From: Chromobacterium rhizoryzae
Lineage (GTDB): Bacteria; Pseudomonadota; Gammaproteobacteria; Burkholderiales; Chromobacteriaceae
Assembly (NCBI RefSeq): GCF_020544465.1
Contig: NZ_CP066126.1
Span: 1,612,001-1,676,000 of the forward strand
Length of the DNA: 64,000 nucleotides
Reading direction: 5' to 3'
The translations under genes and the position numbers were made by a program. The notes under the pieces were generated by a model. It did no database searches. It was not told the origin of the DNA and saw only the letters and a program-made list of their open reading frames with translations. The stretch's first letter is position 1, and every line of letters begins with the position of its first letter. This document shows positions 47,048-55,876 of this stretch, in pieces.

Positions 47048-49741
47048 TCAATATTCCCGTTCCGCCTGTCGCGCCAGCATGCGTTTCAGCTCCGGCAGAC
47101 AGGAGCCGCAAACGCCGCCGCAACCCAGCCGCGCCTTGAGTCCGGCCAAGTCCGCGCCGTCGGCGATGGCCGCCTGGATGCGCTCGGCGTCCACTTGCAG
47201 GCAGTTGCAGACGAGGCGCGCGGCGGCGGGCGCGGCCGCGGCGCCGGGAACCAGCGCGCTGAGCCGGCTGCCGGGCCAGGGCCGGCCGCTTTGCATCGCG
47301 GCCAGCAGCCGCGCGCCGTCGTCCTGGCCGCCGGCGAAGACGTAGGCCCAGGGCGCGTCGTCGCGCCAGGCGATGCGTTGTTCCAGGCCGCGGCGCGCGT
47401 CGCTGAAGGTTTGCAGCTGCGGGCCGCCGTCCAGGTCCAGCAGCCAAGTCAGCTCGGCCAGCCAGTCCGGCCGCGGCTGGGCGTGGGCGGCGTTCAGCAC
47501 CAGGATGTCCGGCGGGCGCAGGCTGAGCGCGGCGTAGCCGCAGCCGGCCAGCAAGGGCTGCAGCCGCGCGCGCAGCGCCGGCAGGTCCGGGTGGCGGCTG
47601 GCGGCGCGCACCCGCCACGGCAGTTCGGCGCGTTCCACCCGCACCGCGGCGTGCTTGAGTTCGGGCTGGAACGATTGCGGGTCCACCGCCGGCGAGCAGG
47701 CCTGGTTGACGCCGCCGCTGTCCAGATGCTGGCCGCTCCAGTGCATGGCGGCGAACACGCTGCCGCCCGGCAGTTCCTCGCAAAGCGCCAGCGGCAGCAC
47801 CAGGCCGCCGCGCCGGCTTTCCACCCTGACCAGTTCGCCGGCCTGGAGGCCGCGGCGGGCGGCGTCGGCCGGGTGCATGTCCAGCGTCGGTTCCGGCGCG
47901 TGGGAGAACAGCCGCGCCACCCGGCCGCTGCGGCTCATGCCGTGCCATTGGTCGCGCAGCCGGCCGGTGAGCAGGCGGAAGGGGTAATGGGCGTTGACCG
48001 CGTCCGCCGGCGGCCGGTAGGGCGTGGCGTGGAACAGCGCGCGGCCGTTGGCGGTGGCAAAGCGGCCGTCCTCGTAACGCCGAGCCTGGCCGGCGGCCGC
48101 GCCGGCCGGGAACGGCCATTGCTGCGGGCCGTCCCGCTCCAGCCGCGCGTGGCTGAGGCCGCTGAGGTCCAGATCGCGGCCGGCGGTCAGCGCCGCGTGT
48201 TCGGCGAACACCGCCGCCGGTTCGCTGTGTTCGAACAGGCTGGGCGCGTCCGGGTAGAGCAGCCGTTCCAGCCGGCGGCCCACTTCGGCGGCGATCCAGC
48301 CGTCGGCGCGCACCTCGCCCGGCGGCGGCACGGCGGCGCGCACCCGGCTGATGCGGCGTTCGGAGTTGGTGACCGTGCCTTCTTTTTCGCCCCAGCTGGC
48401 GGCGGGCAGCAGCGCGTCGGCGCAGGCGGCGGTGTCGGTGTCCGCATAGGCGTCCTGGACGATGACGAATTCGGCCTGGGCCAGGGCCTGGCGCGCTTGC
48501 TCCAGGTCCGGCAAGGAGTGGGCCGGGTTGGTGCAGACTATCCACACCGCCTTGACCCGGCCGGCCTTGAGCGCGTCGAACAGCGCGATGGCGGGCAGGC
48601 CGGGGCGGTCGGAGAGCCGTTCCGGCGGCACGCCCCAGTGGGCGGCCACTTCGGCGCGGTGTTGCGGGTTGGCGATGTCGCGGTGGGCGGCTAGCATGGT
48701 GGCCATGCCGCCCACTTCGCGGCCGCCCATGGCGTTGGGCTGGCCGGTCAGCGAGAACGGGCCGGCGCCGGGGCGGCCGATCTGGCCGGCGGCCAGGTGC
48801 AGATTGATCAGCGCCAGGTTTTTGGCGGTGCCGTGGCTGGACTGGTTCAGGCCCATGCAGTACAGCGACAGGCTGGCCGGGCTGCGGCCGAACCACTCGG
48901 CGGCGGCGGTCAGATCTGCTTCGGCGATGCCGCAGAGGCTGGCGGCCTGGCGCGGCGCATAGTCGCGCAGCAGGCGCTTGAGCGCGTCGAAGCCCTCGGT
49001 GTGGGCGGCGATGTAGCTCTCGTCGATCAGCCCTTCCCAGATCAGGTGGTGCAGCATGCCGTTGAACAGCGCCACGTCGCTGCCGGGCTGGATCTGCAGA
49101 TGCAGGTCCGCCAGCGCCGCGGTGTCGGTGCGGCGCGGGTCCACCACGATCCACTTGCGGTCCGGCCGCGCCGCCTTGGCCGCCTCCAGCCGGCGGAACA
49201 GCACCGGGTGGGCGTAGGCCATATTGCTGCCGGCCAGCAGCACGCAATCGGCCAGGTCCAGGTCCTGGTAGCAGGTGGGCGGGCCGTCGGCGCCCAGCGC
49301 CAGCTTGTAGCCGCTGACCGCGCTGGACATGCACAGCCGGGAGTTGGTGTCGATATTGTTGCTGCCGATCAGGCCCTTGGTCAGCTTGTTGAACAGATAG
49401 TAGTCCTCGGTCAGCAATTGGCCGGAGGCGTAGACCGCCACCGCGTCCGGCCCGTGACGGCGGATCACGTCGGCCAAGCGCTCGGCCACGGTGTCCAGCG
49501 CGCTGTCCCAGTCCACGCGCCGGCGCGCGGCGTCGCGGGTCAGCCGCAGTTCGGGGTGCAGCGCGCGGCCGGACAGGCTGGCGCAGCTGTCCGCCAGCGC
49601 CAGGCCCTTGGTGCACAGCCGGCCGTGGTTGGCCGGGTGGGCCGGGTCGCCTTCCACGCCGGTGACGCGCGCGCCGTCGCTGTGGATCAGCACGCCGCAG
49701 CCGACGCCGCAGTAACAGCAGGTGGAGGGGGTGGTGGCCAT
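47048..49741 (-). CDS. nasA: Assimilatory nitrate reductase, catalytic molybdoprotein
   Basis: 897 residues. The N-terminal [4Fe-4S] site is CCYCGVGC...(about 8-15) plus a downstream Cys in RLCTKG. The bis-MGD-binding core occupies about 60-690, and the C-terminal 60 residues form a BFD-like [2Fe-2S] domain (VCNCLQVD...GCGGVCGSCLPELK). This is the assimilatory (NasA/NarB-like) cytoplasmic type that reduces nitrate to nitrite with electrons from an NADH or ferredoxin partner. No twin-arginine signal is present. The start at 49741 follows GGGAG; a longer start at 49762 would overlap the end of nirD. Gene names for this subunit vary (nasA/nasC). Confidence 0.9.
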   Translation of the reverse strand: MATTPSTCCYCGVGCGVLIHSDGARVTGVEGDPAHPANHGRLCTKGLALADSCASLSGRALHPELRLTRDAARRRVDWDSALDTVAERLADVIRRHGPDAVAVYASGQLLTEDYYLFNKLTKGLIGSNNIDTNSRLCMSSAVSGYKLALGADGPPTCYQDLDLADCVLLAGSNMAYAHPVLFRRLEAAKAARPDRKWIVVDPRRTDTAALADLHLQIQPGSDVALFNGMLHHLIWEGLIDESYIAAHTEGFDALKRLLRDYAPRQAASLCGIAEADLTAAAEWFGRSPASLSLYCMGLNQSSHGTAKNLALINLHLAAGQIGRPGAGPFSLTGQPNAMGGREVGGMATMLAAHRDIANPQHRAEVAAHWGVPPERLSDRPGLPAIALFDALKAGRVKAVWIVCTNPAHSLPDLEQARQALAQAEFVIVQDAYADTDTAACADALLPAASWGEKEGTVTNSERRISRVRAAVPPPGEVRADGWIAAEVGRRLERLLYPDAPSLFEHSEPAAVFAEHAALTAGRDLDLSGLSHARLERDGPQQWPFPAGAAAGQARRYEDGRFATANGRALFHATPYRPPADAVNAHYPFRLLTGRLRDQWHGMSRSGRVARLFSHAPEPTLDMHPADAARRGLQAGELVRVESRRGGLVLPLALCEELPGGSVFAAMHWSGQHLDSGGVNQACSPAVDPQSFQPELKHAAVRVERAELPWRVRAASRHPDLPALRARLQPLLAGCGYAALSLRPPDILVLNAAHAQPRPDWLAELTWLLDLDGGPQLQTFSDARRGLEQRIAWRDDAPWAYVFAGGQDDGARLLAAMQSGRPWPGSRLSALVPGAAAAPAAARLVCNCLQVDAERIQAAIADGADLAGLKARLGCGGVCGSCLPELKRMLARQAEREY

Positions 49742-49758
49742 GGCGTCCGCTCCCGGGT

Positions 49759-50088
49759 TCACAGTTGCAGGTAGACGTCGCCGTCGCGCAGGCTGACCGG
49801 GAAGCGGCGCGCGCAGCCGCGGTCAGGCGCTTGCGCCTCGCCGTTGGCCAGCTGGATGTTCCAGCCGTGCAGCGGACAGGTGACCACATCGCCGTGCACC
49901 AGGCCCTGGCTCAGCGGGCCGCCTTTGTGCGGGCAGCGGTCCAACAGCGCGAACACTTGTTGCGGCTGCGGCCGGAACAGGGCGATGTCGCCGCCGTCGC
50001 GCGCCAGCACGCGGCTGCCCAGCAGCGGGATATCGTCCAGCGCGCAGATGCGCAGCCAGCGGGAGGAGGGGGGCAGGATGGGTTCCAT
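49759..50088 (-). CDS. nirD: Nitrite reductase small subunit, Rieske-type
   Basis: 109 residues. The Rieske [2Fe-2S] ligands are C-x-H in CPHKGGPL (about 52-59) and CPLHGW (about 71-76), as in assimilatory NirD proteins. It works with NirB as the NADH-dependent nitrite reductase making ammonium in the cytoplasm. It is 7 bp downstream of nirB and 17 bp upstream of the reductase start on the same strand. Confidence 0.92.
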   Translation of the reverse strand: MEPILPPSSRWLRICALDDIPLLGSRVLARDGGDIALFRPQPQQVFALLDRCPHKGGPLSQGLVHGDVVTCPLHGWNIQLANGEAQAPDRGCARRFPVSLRDGDVYLQL

Positions 50089-50095
50089 GGCGGCC

Positions 50096-52528
50096 TCAGG
50101 CGATGACTTTCAAGGGGATGTATTCCTGGCGCTGCGCGCCGGCGATGCGGGCGGCCCAGGGGTCGGGCAGGCCTTCCAGCGCGAACAGCAGCCGCTGGTA
50201 CAAGGCCTGGCGGTTGGCGGCGTCGTCCACCACCCGCGCCTTGATGTAGTCCAGGCCGACGCGGGCGATGTAGCGGACGGTGCGGTCCAGGTAATAGCCC
50301 TCCTCGCGGTAGAGCTGCAGGAAGGCGCCGCTGTATTCCTTCACCTCTTCGGCGGTCTTCACCTTGCACAGGAATTGCGCCACTTCGGTCTTGATGCCGC
50401 CGTTGCCGCCCACGTACAGCTCCCAGCCGGAATCCACCGCGATCACGCCCACGTCCTTGATGCCGGCTTCGGCGCAGTTGCGCGGGCAGCCGGACACCGC
50501 CAGCTTGACCTTGTGCGGCGCCCACATATTGGCCAGCATAGTTTCCAGGTCTATGCCCATCTGGGTGCTGTTCTGGGTGCCGAAACGGCAGAATTCGCTG
50601 CCGACGCAGGTTTTCACGGTGCGGATGGATTTGCCGTAGGCGTGGCCGGATTGCATGCCCAGGTCTTTCCAGACATCGATCAGGTCTTCCTTGCGGATGC
50701 CCAGCAGGTCGATGCGCTGGCCGCCGGTGACCTTGAGCATGGGCACCTGGTATTTGTCGGCCACGTCGGCGATGCGGCGCAGCTCGGCGGCGTTGGTGAC
50801 GCCGCCCTTCATCTGCGGGATCACCGAGAAGGTGCCGTCCTTCTGGATATTGGCGTGCGCCCGCTCGTTGACGAAGCGGCTTTGCGGATCGTCCACCGCC
50901 TCGCGCGGCCAGGTGGACAGCAGGTAGTAGTTGATCGCCGGGCGGCAGCTGGCGCAGCCGTTGGGCGTGCGCCATTCCAGGAAGTGGTAGACCGCGGCGT
51001 GGTCCAGCAGGCGGTGGTCGCGGATGGCCTTGCGCACCTCGGCGTGGCTGTGCTCGGTGCAGCCGCAGACCGCCTTGGTCTTGGGCGCTTCCTGGAAGCT
51101 CGCGCCCACCGTGTTCATCAGGATCTGCTCCACCAGGCCGCTGCAGGAGCCGCAAGAGCTGCCGGCCTTGGTGCATTTTTTGACCTCGTCCAGGGTGAAC
51201 AGGCCGTTTTCCTTGATCGCCTTGACGATGGCGCCCTTGCTGACGCCGTTGCAGCCGCAGACTTCGTCGCCGTCCTGCATGCCGGCGGCGCGGCTCTGGC
51301 CTTGGACGCCGACGTCGCCGATGGCGGTTTCGCCGAAGATCAGCCGCTCGCGCAGATCGCCTATCGCGCGCTGCTCGCGCAGCAGCTTGAAGTACCAGGC
51401 GCCGTCGGCGGTGTCGCCGTACAGGCAGACGCCGATCAGCTTGTCCTCGCGCAGCACCAGTTTCTTGTACAGACCGCTGGCCGGGTCGGATAGCACGATC
51501 TCTTCGCAATCGCCGCCGCCGATGAAGTTGCCGGCGGAGAACAGATCGATGCCGGTGACCTTGAGCTTGGTGGCCATCACCGAGCCCTGATAGCGGCTGC
51601 TGCCCAGCTGCGCCAGGTGGTTGGCGCAGACCTTGGCCTGTTCGAACAGCGGCGCCACCAGCCCGTAGCAGACGCCGCGGTGGCTGACGCATTCGCCCAC
51701 CGCGTAGATGCGCGGGTCGAAGGTCTGCAGCGCGTCGCTGACCACCACGCCGCGCTCGCAGTGCAGGCCGGCGCCGGCGGCCAGCGCGATATTGGGGCGG
51801 ATGCCCACCGCCATCACCACCAGCTTGGCCTCCAGGGTTTCGCCGTCGGCGAGCCGCGCCGCCGCCACCGCGCCATGGCCGTCGTCCAGCAGCGCGGCGG
51901 TCTGGCGGCCCAGCAGGAAGCGCAGGCCGCGCGCTTCCAGCGAGGCCTGCAGCAACTGGGCGGCAGCGGGGTCCAGTTGTCTTTCCAGCAGCCAGTCCGC
52001 CAGGTGGACCACGGTGACGTCCATGCCGCGCTGCTTCAGGCCGTAGGCGGCTTCCAGGCCGAGCAGGCCGCCGCCTATCACCACCGCCCGGCCGCCGCCG
52101 GCGCTGGCCGCCAGCATGGCTTCGGTGTCGCGGATGTCGCGGTAGCCGATGACGCCGGCGAGATCGCGGCCCGGCAGCGGCAGCATCACCGGCAGCGAGC
52201 CGGTGGCGAGCAGCAGCCTGTCGTAAGGGGCGACGCTGCCGTCGTCGGCGCGCACCAGGCGGCGCGCGCGGTCCAGCTCCACCACGGTCTTGCCGGTGTA
52301 AAGGCTGATGCCGCGTTCGGCGTACCAGGCGCGCGGATTGAGCACGATGTCGTCGAAGGTCTGTTCGCCGGCCAGCACCGGCGACAGCTGGATGCGGTTG
52401 TAATTGGGGTGCGGCTCGGCGCCGAACACGGTGATGTCGTACAGGTCCGGCGCCAGCGTCAGCAGCTCTTCCACGGTGCGGATGCCGGCCATGCCGTTGC
52501 CGACCACCACGAGTTTGGGTTTGGTCAT
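50096..52528 (-). CDS. nirB: NADH-dependent nitrite reductase large subunit
   Basis: 810 residues in the NirB order: N-terminal FAD/NADH oxidoreductase domain (VVGNGMAGIRTVEELL, about 6-21; GGGLLGLEAAYGLKQRG, about 151-167), two BFD-like [2Fe-2S] segments (VCGCNGVSKG and CGCTEHSHAEV), then the siroheme/[4Fe-4S] sulfite reductase-like half with CVGSEFCRFG and SGCPRNCAEAG. It reduces nitrite to ammonium using NADH. Length and order are typical. It is 19 bp downstream of the transporter gene and 7 bp upstream of nirD. Confidence 0.94.
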   Translation of the reverse strand: MTKPKLVVVGNGMAGIRTVEELLTLAPDLYDITVFGAEPHPNYNRIQLSPVLAGEQTFDDIVLNPRAWYAERGISLYTGKTVVELDRARRLVRADDGSVAPYDRLLLATGSLPVMLPLPGRDLAGVIGYRDIRDTEAMLAASAGGGRAVVIGGGLLGLEAAYGLKQRGMDVTVVHLADWLLERQLDPAAAQLLQASLEARGLRFLLGRQTAALLDDGHGAVAAARLADGETLEAKLVVMAVGIRPNIALAAGAGLHCERGVVVSDALQTFDPRIYAVGECVSHRGVCYGLVAPLFEQAKVCANHLAQLGSSRYQGSVMATKLKVTGIDLFSAGNFIGGGDCEEIVLSDPASGLYKKLVLREDKLIGVCLYGDTADGAWYFKLLREQRAIGDLRERLIFGETAIGDVGVQGQSRAAGMQDGDEVCGCNGVSKGAIVKAIKENGLFTLDEVKKCTKAGSSCGSCSGLVEQILMNTVGASFQEAPKTKAVCGCTEHSHAEVRKAIRDHRLLDHAAVYHFLEWRTPNGCASCRPAINYYLLSTWPREAVDDPQSRFVNERAHANIQKDGTFSVIPQMKGGVTNAAELRRIADVADKYQVPMLKVTGGQRIDLLGIRKEDLIDVWKDLGMQSGHAYGKSIRTVKTCVGSEFCRFGTQNSTQMGIDLETMLANMWAPHKVKLAVSGCPRNCAEAGIKDVGVIAVDSGWELYVGGNGGIKTEVAQFLCKVKTAEEVKEYSGAFLQLYREEGYYLDRTVRYIARVGLDYIKARVVDDAANRQALYQRLLFALEGLPDPWAARIAGAQRQEYIPLKVIA

Positions 52529-52547
52529 GATGGATGTCCTCGCGGGT

Positions 52548-53750
52548 TCAGAGCCGGGCGCTGGCGAGAGACCAGCCGGCGCGCCAGCGCTGGCGCAGCC
52601 CGGCCAGGCCGGCCCAGCCGGCCAAGGCCAGCGCGGCGTACAGCCACAGTCCGATGGCGTAGCCGCCGCTGGCCTGCTTGATCACGCCCAGGCCGGCAGC
52701 CAGCAGGAAGCCGCCGACGCCGCCGGCCATGCCGATCAGGCCGGTGACCGCGCCGATCTCGCCGCCGAAGCGCTGCGGCACCAGCTGGAACACCGCGCCG
52801 TTGCCGGCGCCGAGGCAGAGCATGGCCAGCACGAACAGCAGCAGCGCGCCGCCGGCGCCGCCCGCTTCCAGTCCGGCGGCGAACAGCAGCGCCGCCACCG
52901 CCAGGTAGACGGCCAGCAGCGAGCGGGTGCCGCCGACGCGGTCCGCCAGTACGCCGCCCAGCGGCCGCATCATCGAGCCGGCGAACACGCAGGCGGCGGT
53001 ATAGAGCCCGGCGGTCTTGGCGTCGAAGCCGAACTGGTCGTGGAAATAGCCGGGCAGCGCGCTGGCGAAGCCGGCGAAACCGCCGAAGGTGATGGCGTAG
53101 AACAGCATCAGCCACCAGGCGTCGCGCTGGGCCAGCACCGCCAGATAATCGGCCCAGCGCTTGGGCGGCGGCGCGCCTGGCGCGTCCTTGGCCAGCCGGG
53201 CGAACAGCAGCAGCGCCAGCAGCAGCGGCAGACAGGCGAGGCCGAACACGTTCTGCCAGCCGAACTGCAGCGCCAGCGCCGGCGCGAACAGCGCCGCCAG
53301 CACGGTGCCGGAGTTGCCGGCGCCGGCGATGCCCAGCGCCGTGCCCTGATGCGCCGGCGGATACCAGCGCGAGGCCAGCGGCAGCGCCACGGCGAAGGAG
53401 GCGCCGGCCACGCCCAGGAACAGGCCCAGCAGCAGCGCGCCGCCCAGGCTGGAGAGGCCGACGCGCCAGGCGGCGAGCAAGGCGGCGATGACGACGATCT
53501 GGGCGATCAGCCCGGTGCGCTTGGCGCCGATGCGGTCCGCCAGCATGCCGACGGCCAGCCGCAGCAGCGCGCCGGCCAGGATGGGAGTGGCCACCATCAG
53601 CGCGCGTTCTTGGGTGTCCAGGTCCAGCGCGGCGGCGATGGGCACCTGCAGCGGGCCCAGCAGATACCAGACCATGAAGCTGAGGTCGAAGTAGAGAAAG
53701 GCGGACAGCAAGGTGGGCTTGTGCCCGGTGTGCCAGAAAGAACGGTCCAT
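52548..53750 (-). CDS. Nitrate/nitrite MFS transporter (NarK/NasA-type)
   Basis: 400 residues with 12 membrane helices. The NNP-family nitrate signature (GLFLGVAGASFAVALPLASRWYPPAHQGTALGIAGAGNSGT, about 110-150) identifies a nitrate/nitrite carrier; a second motif is AGNGAVFQLVPQRFGGEIGAVTGLIGMAGG (about 310-340). As first gene of the transporter-nirB-nirD-reductase operon it imports nitrate. The ATG at 53750 has a GGAGTTTCGC site; a longer frame would read back through the leader terminator and ANTAR hairpins and is rejected. Confidence 0.9.
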   Translation of the reverse strand: MDRSFWHTGHKPTLLSAFLYFDLSFMVWYLLGPLQVPIAAALDLDTQERALMVATPILAGALLRLAVGMLADRIGAKRTGLIAQIVVIAALLAAWRVGLSSLGGALLLGLFLGVAGASFAVALPLASRWYPPAHQGTALGIAGAGNSGTVLAALFAPALALQFGWQNVFGLACLPLLLALLLFARLAKDAPGAPPPKRWADYLAVLAQRDAWWLMLFYAITFGGFAGFASALPGYFHDQFGFDAKTAGLYTAACVFAGSMMRPLGGVLADRVGGTRSLLAVYLAVAALLFAAGLEAGGAGGALLLFVLAMLCLGAGNGAVFQLVPQRFGGEIGAVTGLIGMAGGVGGFLLAAGLGVIKQASGGYAIGLWLYAALALAGWAGLAGLRQRWRAGWSLASARL

Positions 53751-53787
53751 GCGAAACTCCTGTGCCGCGAGCGGCCGGGGGCCGGCC

Positions 53788-53837
53788 AAAATAAAAACGG
53801 CGTTCGCTCCTCGGTGATAGCAGGAGCGGACGCCGTT
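53788..53837 (-). terminator. Leader (attenuator) terminator of the nitrate assimilation operon
   Basis: On the minus strand, AACGGCGTCCGCTCC pairs with GGAGCGAACGCCGTT (one internal mismatch) around a 12-base loop, followed by TTTATTTT. It lies in the 5' leader, 38 bp before the transporter start, after the two ANTAR-type hairpins. By default it would stop transcription into the operon. Confidence 0.85.
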
Positions 53838-53847
53838 GTCCGTTGCC

Positions 53848-53911
53848 GTCCCGGCCGCCATTGGCCGGACAAGCATTTGGGGTGGGCGGGGCACGTCTTT
53901 GTGCCAGGCCC
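53848..53911 (-). promoter_or_regulatory. Two hexaloop hairpins: ANTAR (NasT) target RNA
   Basis: On the minus strand, hairpin 1 is GGCAC-AAAGAC-GTGCC (53890-53905, extendable by GGGC/GCCC to 53884-53911). Hairpin 2 is GTCCGGCC-AATGGC-GGCCGGGAC (53848-53870, one bulged G). Both loops have six bases with A at position 1 and G at position 4, the known requirement of ANTAR proteins. A 13-nt linker joins the extended stems. NasT binding here should prevent the downstream terminator from forming. Confidence 0.85.
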
Positions 53912-53921
53912 GGCTTGACTT

Positions 53922-53938
53922 ATGCAAACGCCGTGCCA
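53922..53938 (-). promoter_or_regulatory. Sigma-54 promoter of the nitrate assimilation operon
   Basis: Read on the minus strand, TGGCACGGCGTTTGCAT fits TGGCAC-N5-TTGCA with invariant GG and GC 10 bp apart. The expected start of transcription is near 53912, so ANTAR hairpin 1 would lie at the very 5' end of the RNA. Confidence 0.88.
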
Positions 53939-53989
53939 GCCTCCGCGCGCCGGAAATCCGGGTTTCGCGTGGATTCGCGGCGGGAAGCC

Positions 53990-54035
53990 GCACCGCGCTG
54001 GTGCGAAAATAGCCGGCCGCGCACTGAGTTTGTGC
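53990..54035 (-). promoter_or_regulatory. Two phased NtrC-type enhancer sites
   Basis: GCACCGCGCTGGTGC (53990-54004) differs from the NtrC consensus GCACCA-N3-TGGTGC at one position. GCACTGAGTTTGTGC (54021-54035) is a weaker second site. Their centres are 31 bp apart (about three helical turns), and 85-115 bp upstream of the predicted start, as expected for enhancer sites. Confidence 0.75.
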
Positions 54036-54052
54036 GTTGCAACATGCGAGGC

Positions 54053-55150
54053 TTAATCAAGCAGACGCTCCGTCGCCGGGTAGCGCGGCCGTCCGTCCCA
54101 CTCCACGCCGTCGCACAGCCGGCTGCGGCGCTGCGGCCGGGCCGGCGCGGGCAGGCCCAGCGCGTCCGCCGCCTGCCGGTAAAGCCGGCTCTGGCTCACC
54201 GCGGCGGCCACGGCCTGCGCGTCCTCGTCGCCGCGCAGCCAGCCCCAGCGGCGGAACTGGTCGATGAACCAGACGCCGTCGGACGGATAGGGATAGTTGA
54301 CCCGGCCCTGGTCGAAGAAGCGCAGCGCCGACGCGCCGGCGGCGGCCGAGGGCAGGGTGGCGGCGATCAGCGTTTCCGGCAGGGCGATATGCTCCGGCCG
54401 CGCCAGCCAGCGCGCCGCTTGGCGGCGGTTTTCGCCGTGCTCCAGCCAGCGGCAGGCTTCCAGCAGCGCCATGATCAGCGCGGCGGCGGCGGCCGGTTCT
54501 TCTTGCGCGAAACCACGGCGGCAGAGCAGGGCTTTTTCCGGGTGGCCGGGCCAGATCTCGCCGCTGGCGACGGCGATGCGGCCGGCCTGGCGCGCCGCCG
54601 CCTGCTGGTGCCAGGGCTCGCCGGCGCAAAAACCGTCCAGCTGGCCGGCTTCCAGCGCCGCGCCCATCTGCGGCGGCGGAATCACCACCAGGCGCGCGTC
54701 GCGCAGCGGGTCCAGGCCTTGCGCCGCCAGCCAGTAATTGAGCCATAGCGCGTGGGTGCCGGCGGGAAAGGTGTGCGCCAGCGTCAGCGGCGCGCCGCCT
54801 TGGCGGACGCGGCGCGGCAAGGCCTGCTGCGGCGCCGCCGCCAGAGCGTCGGCCAGCGGATGGCTGAGGGTGATGGCCTGGCCGTTCTGGTTCAGCGTCA
54901 TCAGCAGCGCCATGTCCGCTTGCGGGCCGGCGAGGCCCAGCTGCATGCCGTAGGCCAGGCCGTACAGCGCCGCGGCGGCGTGCAGGCGGCCGTCCAGCAG
55001 CTTGTCGCGCACCGCGCTCCACGAAGGCTGGCGCAGCAATTCCAGTTCCAGGCCGTGGCGGCGGTCCAGGCCGAGCTGGCGCGCGACGATCAGCGGCGCG
55101 CTGTCGGTCAGCGGCAGATAGCCCAGGCGCAGGCGGTGGGGGACGGTCAT
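54053..55150 (-). CDS. nasS: Nitrate sensor of the NasST system
   Basis: 365 residues of the NrtA/CmpA-like periplasmic-binding fold but without signal peptide, i.e. a cytoplasmic sensor: RLGYLPLTDSAPLIVARQLGLDRRHGLELELLRQPSWSAVRDKLLDGRLHAA. In the family, NasS holds the ANTAR protein NasT until nitrate binds. The GTHALWLNYWLAAQGLDP and PPPQMGAALEAGQLDGFCAGEPW motifs match. It follows nasT by 16 bp. Together with nasT, it reads nitrate for the ANTAR hairpins of the operon just downstream. Confidence 0.9.
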   Translation of the reverse strand: MTVPHRLRLGYLPLTDSAPLIVARQLGLDRRHGLELELLRQPSWSAVRDKLLDGRLHAAAALYGLAYGMQLGLAGPQADMALLMTLNQNGQAITLSHPLADALAAAPQQALPRRVRQGGAPLTLAHTFPAGTHALWLNYWLAAQGLDPLRDARLVVIPPPQMGAALEAGQLDGFCAGEPWHQQAAARQAGRIAVASGEIWPGHPEKALLCRRGFAQEEPAAAAALIMALLEACRWLEHGENRRQAARWLARPEHIALPETLIAATLPSAAAGASALRFFDQGRVNYPYPSDGVWFIDQFRRWGWLRGDEDAQAVAAAVSQSRLYRQAADALGLPAPARPQRRSRLCDGVEWDGRPRYPATERLLD

Positions 55151-55166
55151 GGGATTTCCTCGCGGC

Positions 55167-55757
55167 TCAGCCTAGCAGTTCGGCGGCCTGGATCAGTTGT
55201 CGGGCGAGATCGGCGACGCGCAGGCCCTCGCGCATCGCCTGCCGGCGCAGCGCCTGGTAGGCGTCGTTTTCGCTGAGCCGGCGCTTGTCCATCAGAATGC
55301 CCTTGGCGCGCTCGATCAGCTTGCGTTCGGCCAGCTGCTGTTCCGCCGCCGCCAGCCGCTGTCGCAGCCGGGCGTCCTCGGCGAAGCGGGCGCGGGCCAG
55401 GTCGATGATGGGCGCCAGCCGCGCCGCGTCGGCCTGGTCCACCACATAGGCCGCCACGCCGGCGTGGACGGCGGCTTCTATGGTGGGCAGGTCGCCCTGG
55501 TCGGCGAACATCACCACCGGGTGCGGCGCGATCTCGCCCAGCAGCGCCAACTGCTCCAGGGTGTCGCGCGATGGGGATTCGGTGTCCACGATCACCACGT
55601 CCGGCCGCAGCCGCTCCACCGCCTGCAGCAGCGCGGCGGCGCCGTCCACCTCGGCGACGACGGCGTAGCCGGCGCGCGCCAGCGCCTGGCGCAGCGAGGC
55701 GATGGTTTTGGCGTGGTCGTTGACCAGCAGCAGGCGCAGCGGCGGAGGCGTGGACAT
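55167..55757 (-). CDS. nasT: ANTAR-domain RNA-binding antiterminator
   Basis: 196 residues: a receiver-like domain (LRLLLVNDHAKTIASLRQAL..., about 7-125, with DVVIVD at about 51-56) and a C-terminal ANTAR domain (about 135-190) with ERKLIERAKGILMDKRRLSENDAYQALRRQAM, the RNA-binding helices. The family binds paired hexaloop hairpins in leader RNAs; those occur before the transporter gene. The ATG at 55757 is chosen because the predicted sigma-54 start of transcription (about 55779) lies downstream of the alternative ATG at 55808. Confidence 0.9.
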   Translation of the reverse strand: MSTPPPLRLLLVNDHAKTIASLRQALARAGYAVVAEVDGAAALLQAVERLRPDVVIVDTESPSRDTLEQLALLGEIAPHPVVMFADQGDLPTIEAAVHAGVAAYVVDQADAARLAPIIDLARARFAEDARLRQRLAAAEQQLAERKLIERAKGILMDKRRLSENDAYQALRRQAMREGLRVADLARQLIQAAELLG

Positions 55758-55788
55758 TGCGGCACCGGGGAGAAGGGACGGCTTGGCT

Positions 55789-55808
55789 GAAGCAAGCGCC
55801 GTGCCCAA
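55789..55808 (-). promoter_or_regulatory. Sigma-54-like promoter of nasTS
   Basis: Minus strand TTGGGCACGGCGCTTGCTTC has GG-N10-GC and the block GGCACGGCGCTTGC, nearly identical to the operon promoter block GGCACGGCGTTTGC. No GCACC...GGTGC site is obvious upstream, so the activator is uncertain. Confidence 0.65.
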
Positions 55809-55876
55809 GGGAACTCTTGACGCGATTTTTAGCGAGGACGGGGCCGGATTGACGCGGCGTTTAGCCGCGATGTCTT

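Noticed and set aside
46115..48694. Long plus-strand open frame across the nitrate reductase gene.
   Set aside because: Antisense shadow of the molybdoprotein gene; its product is low-complexity (Gly/Arg/Gln/Ala) and matches no family pattern.
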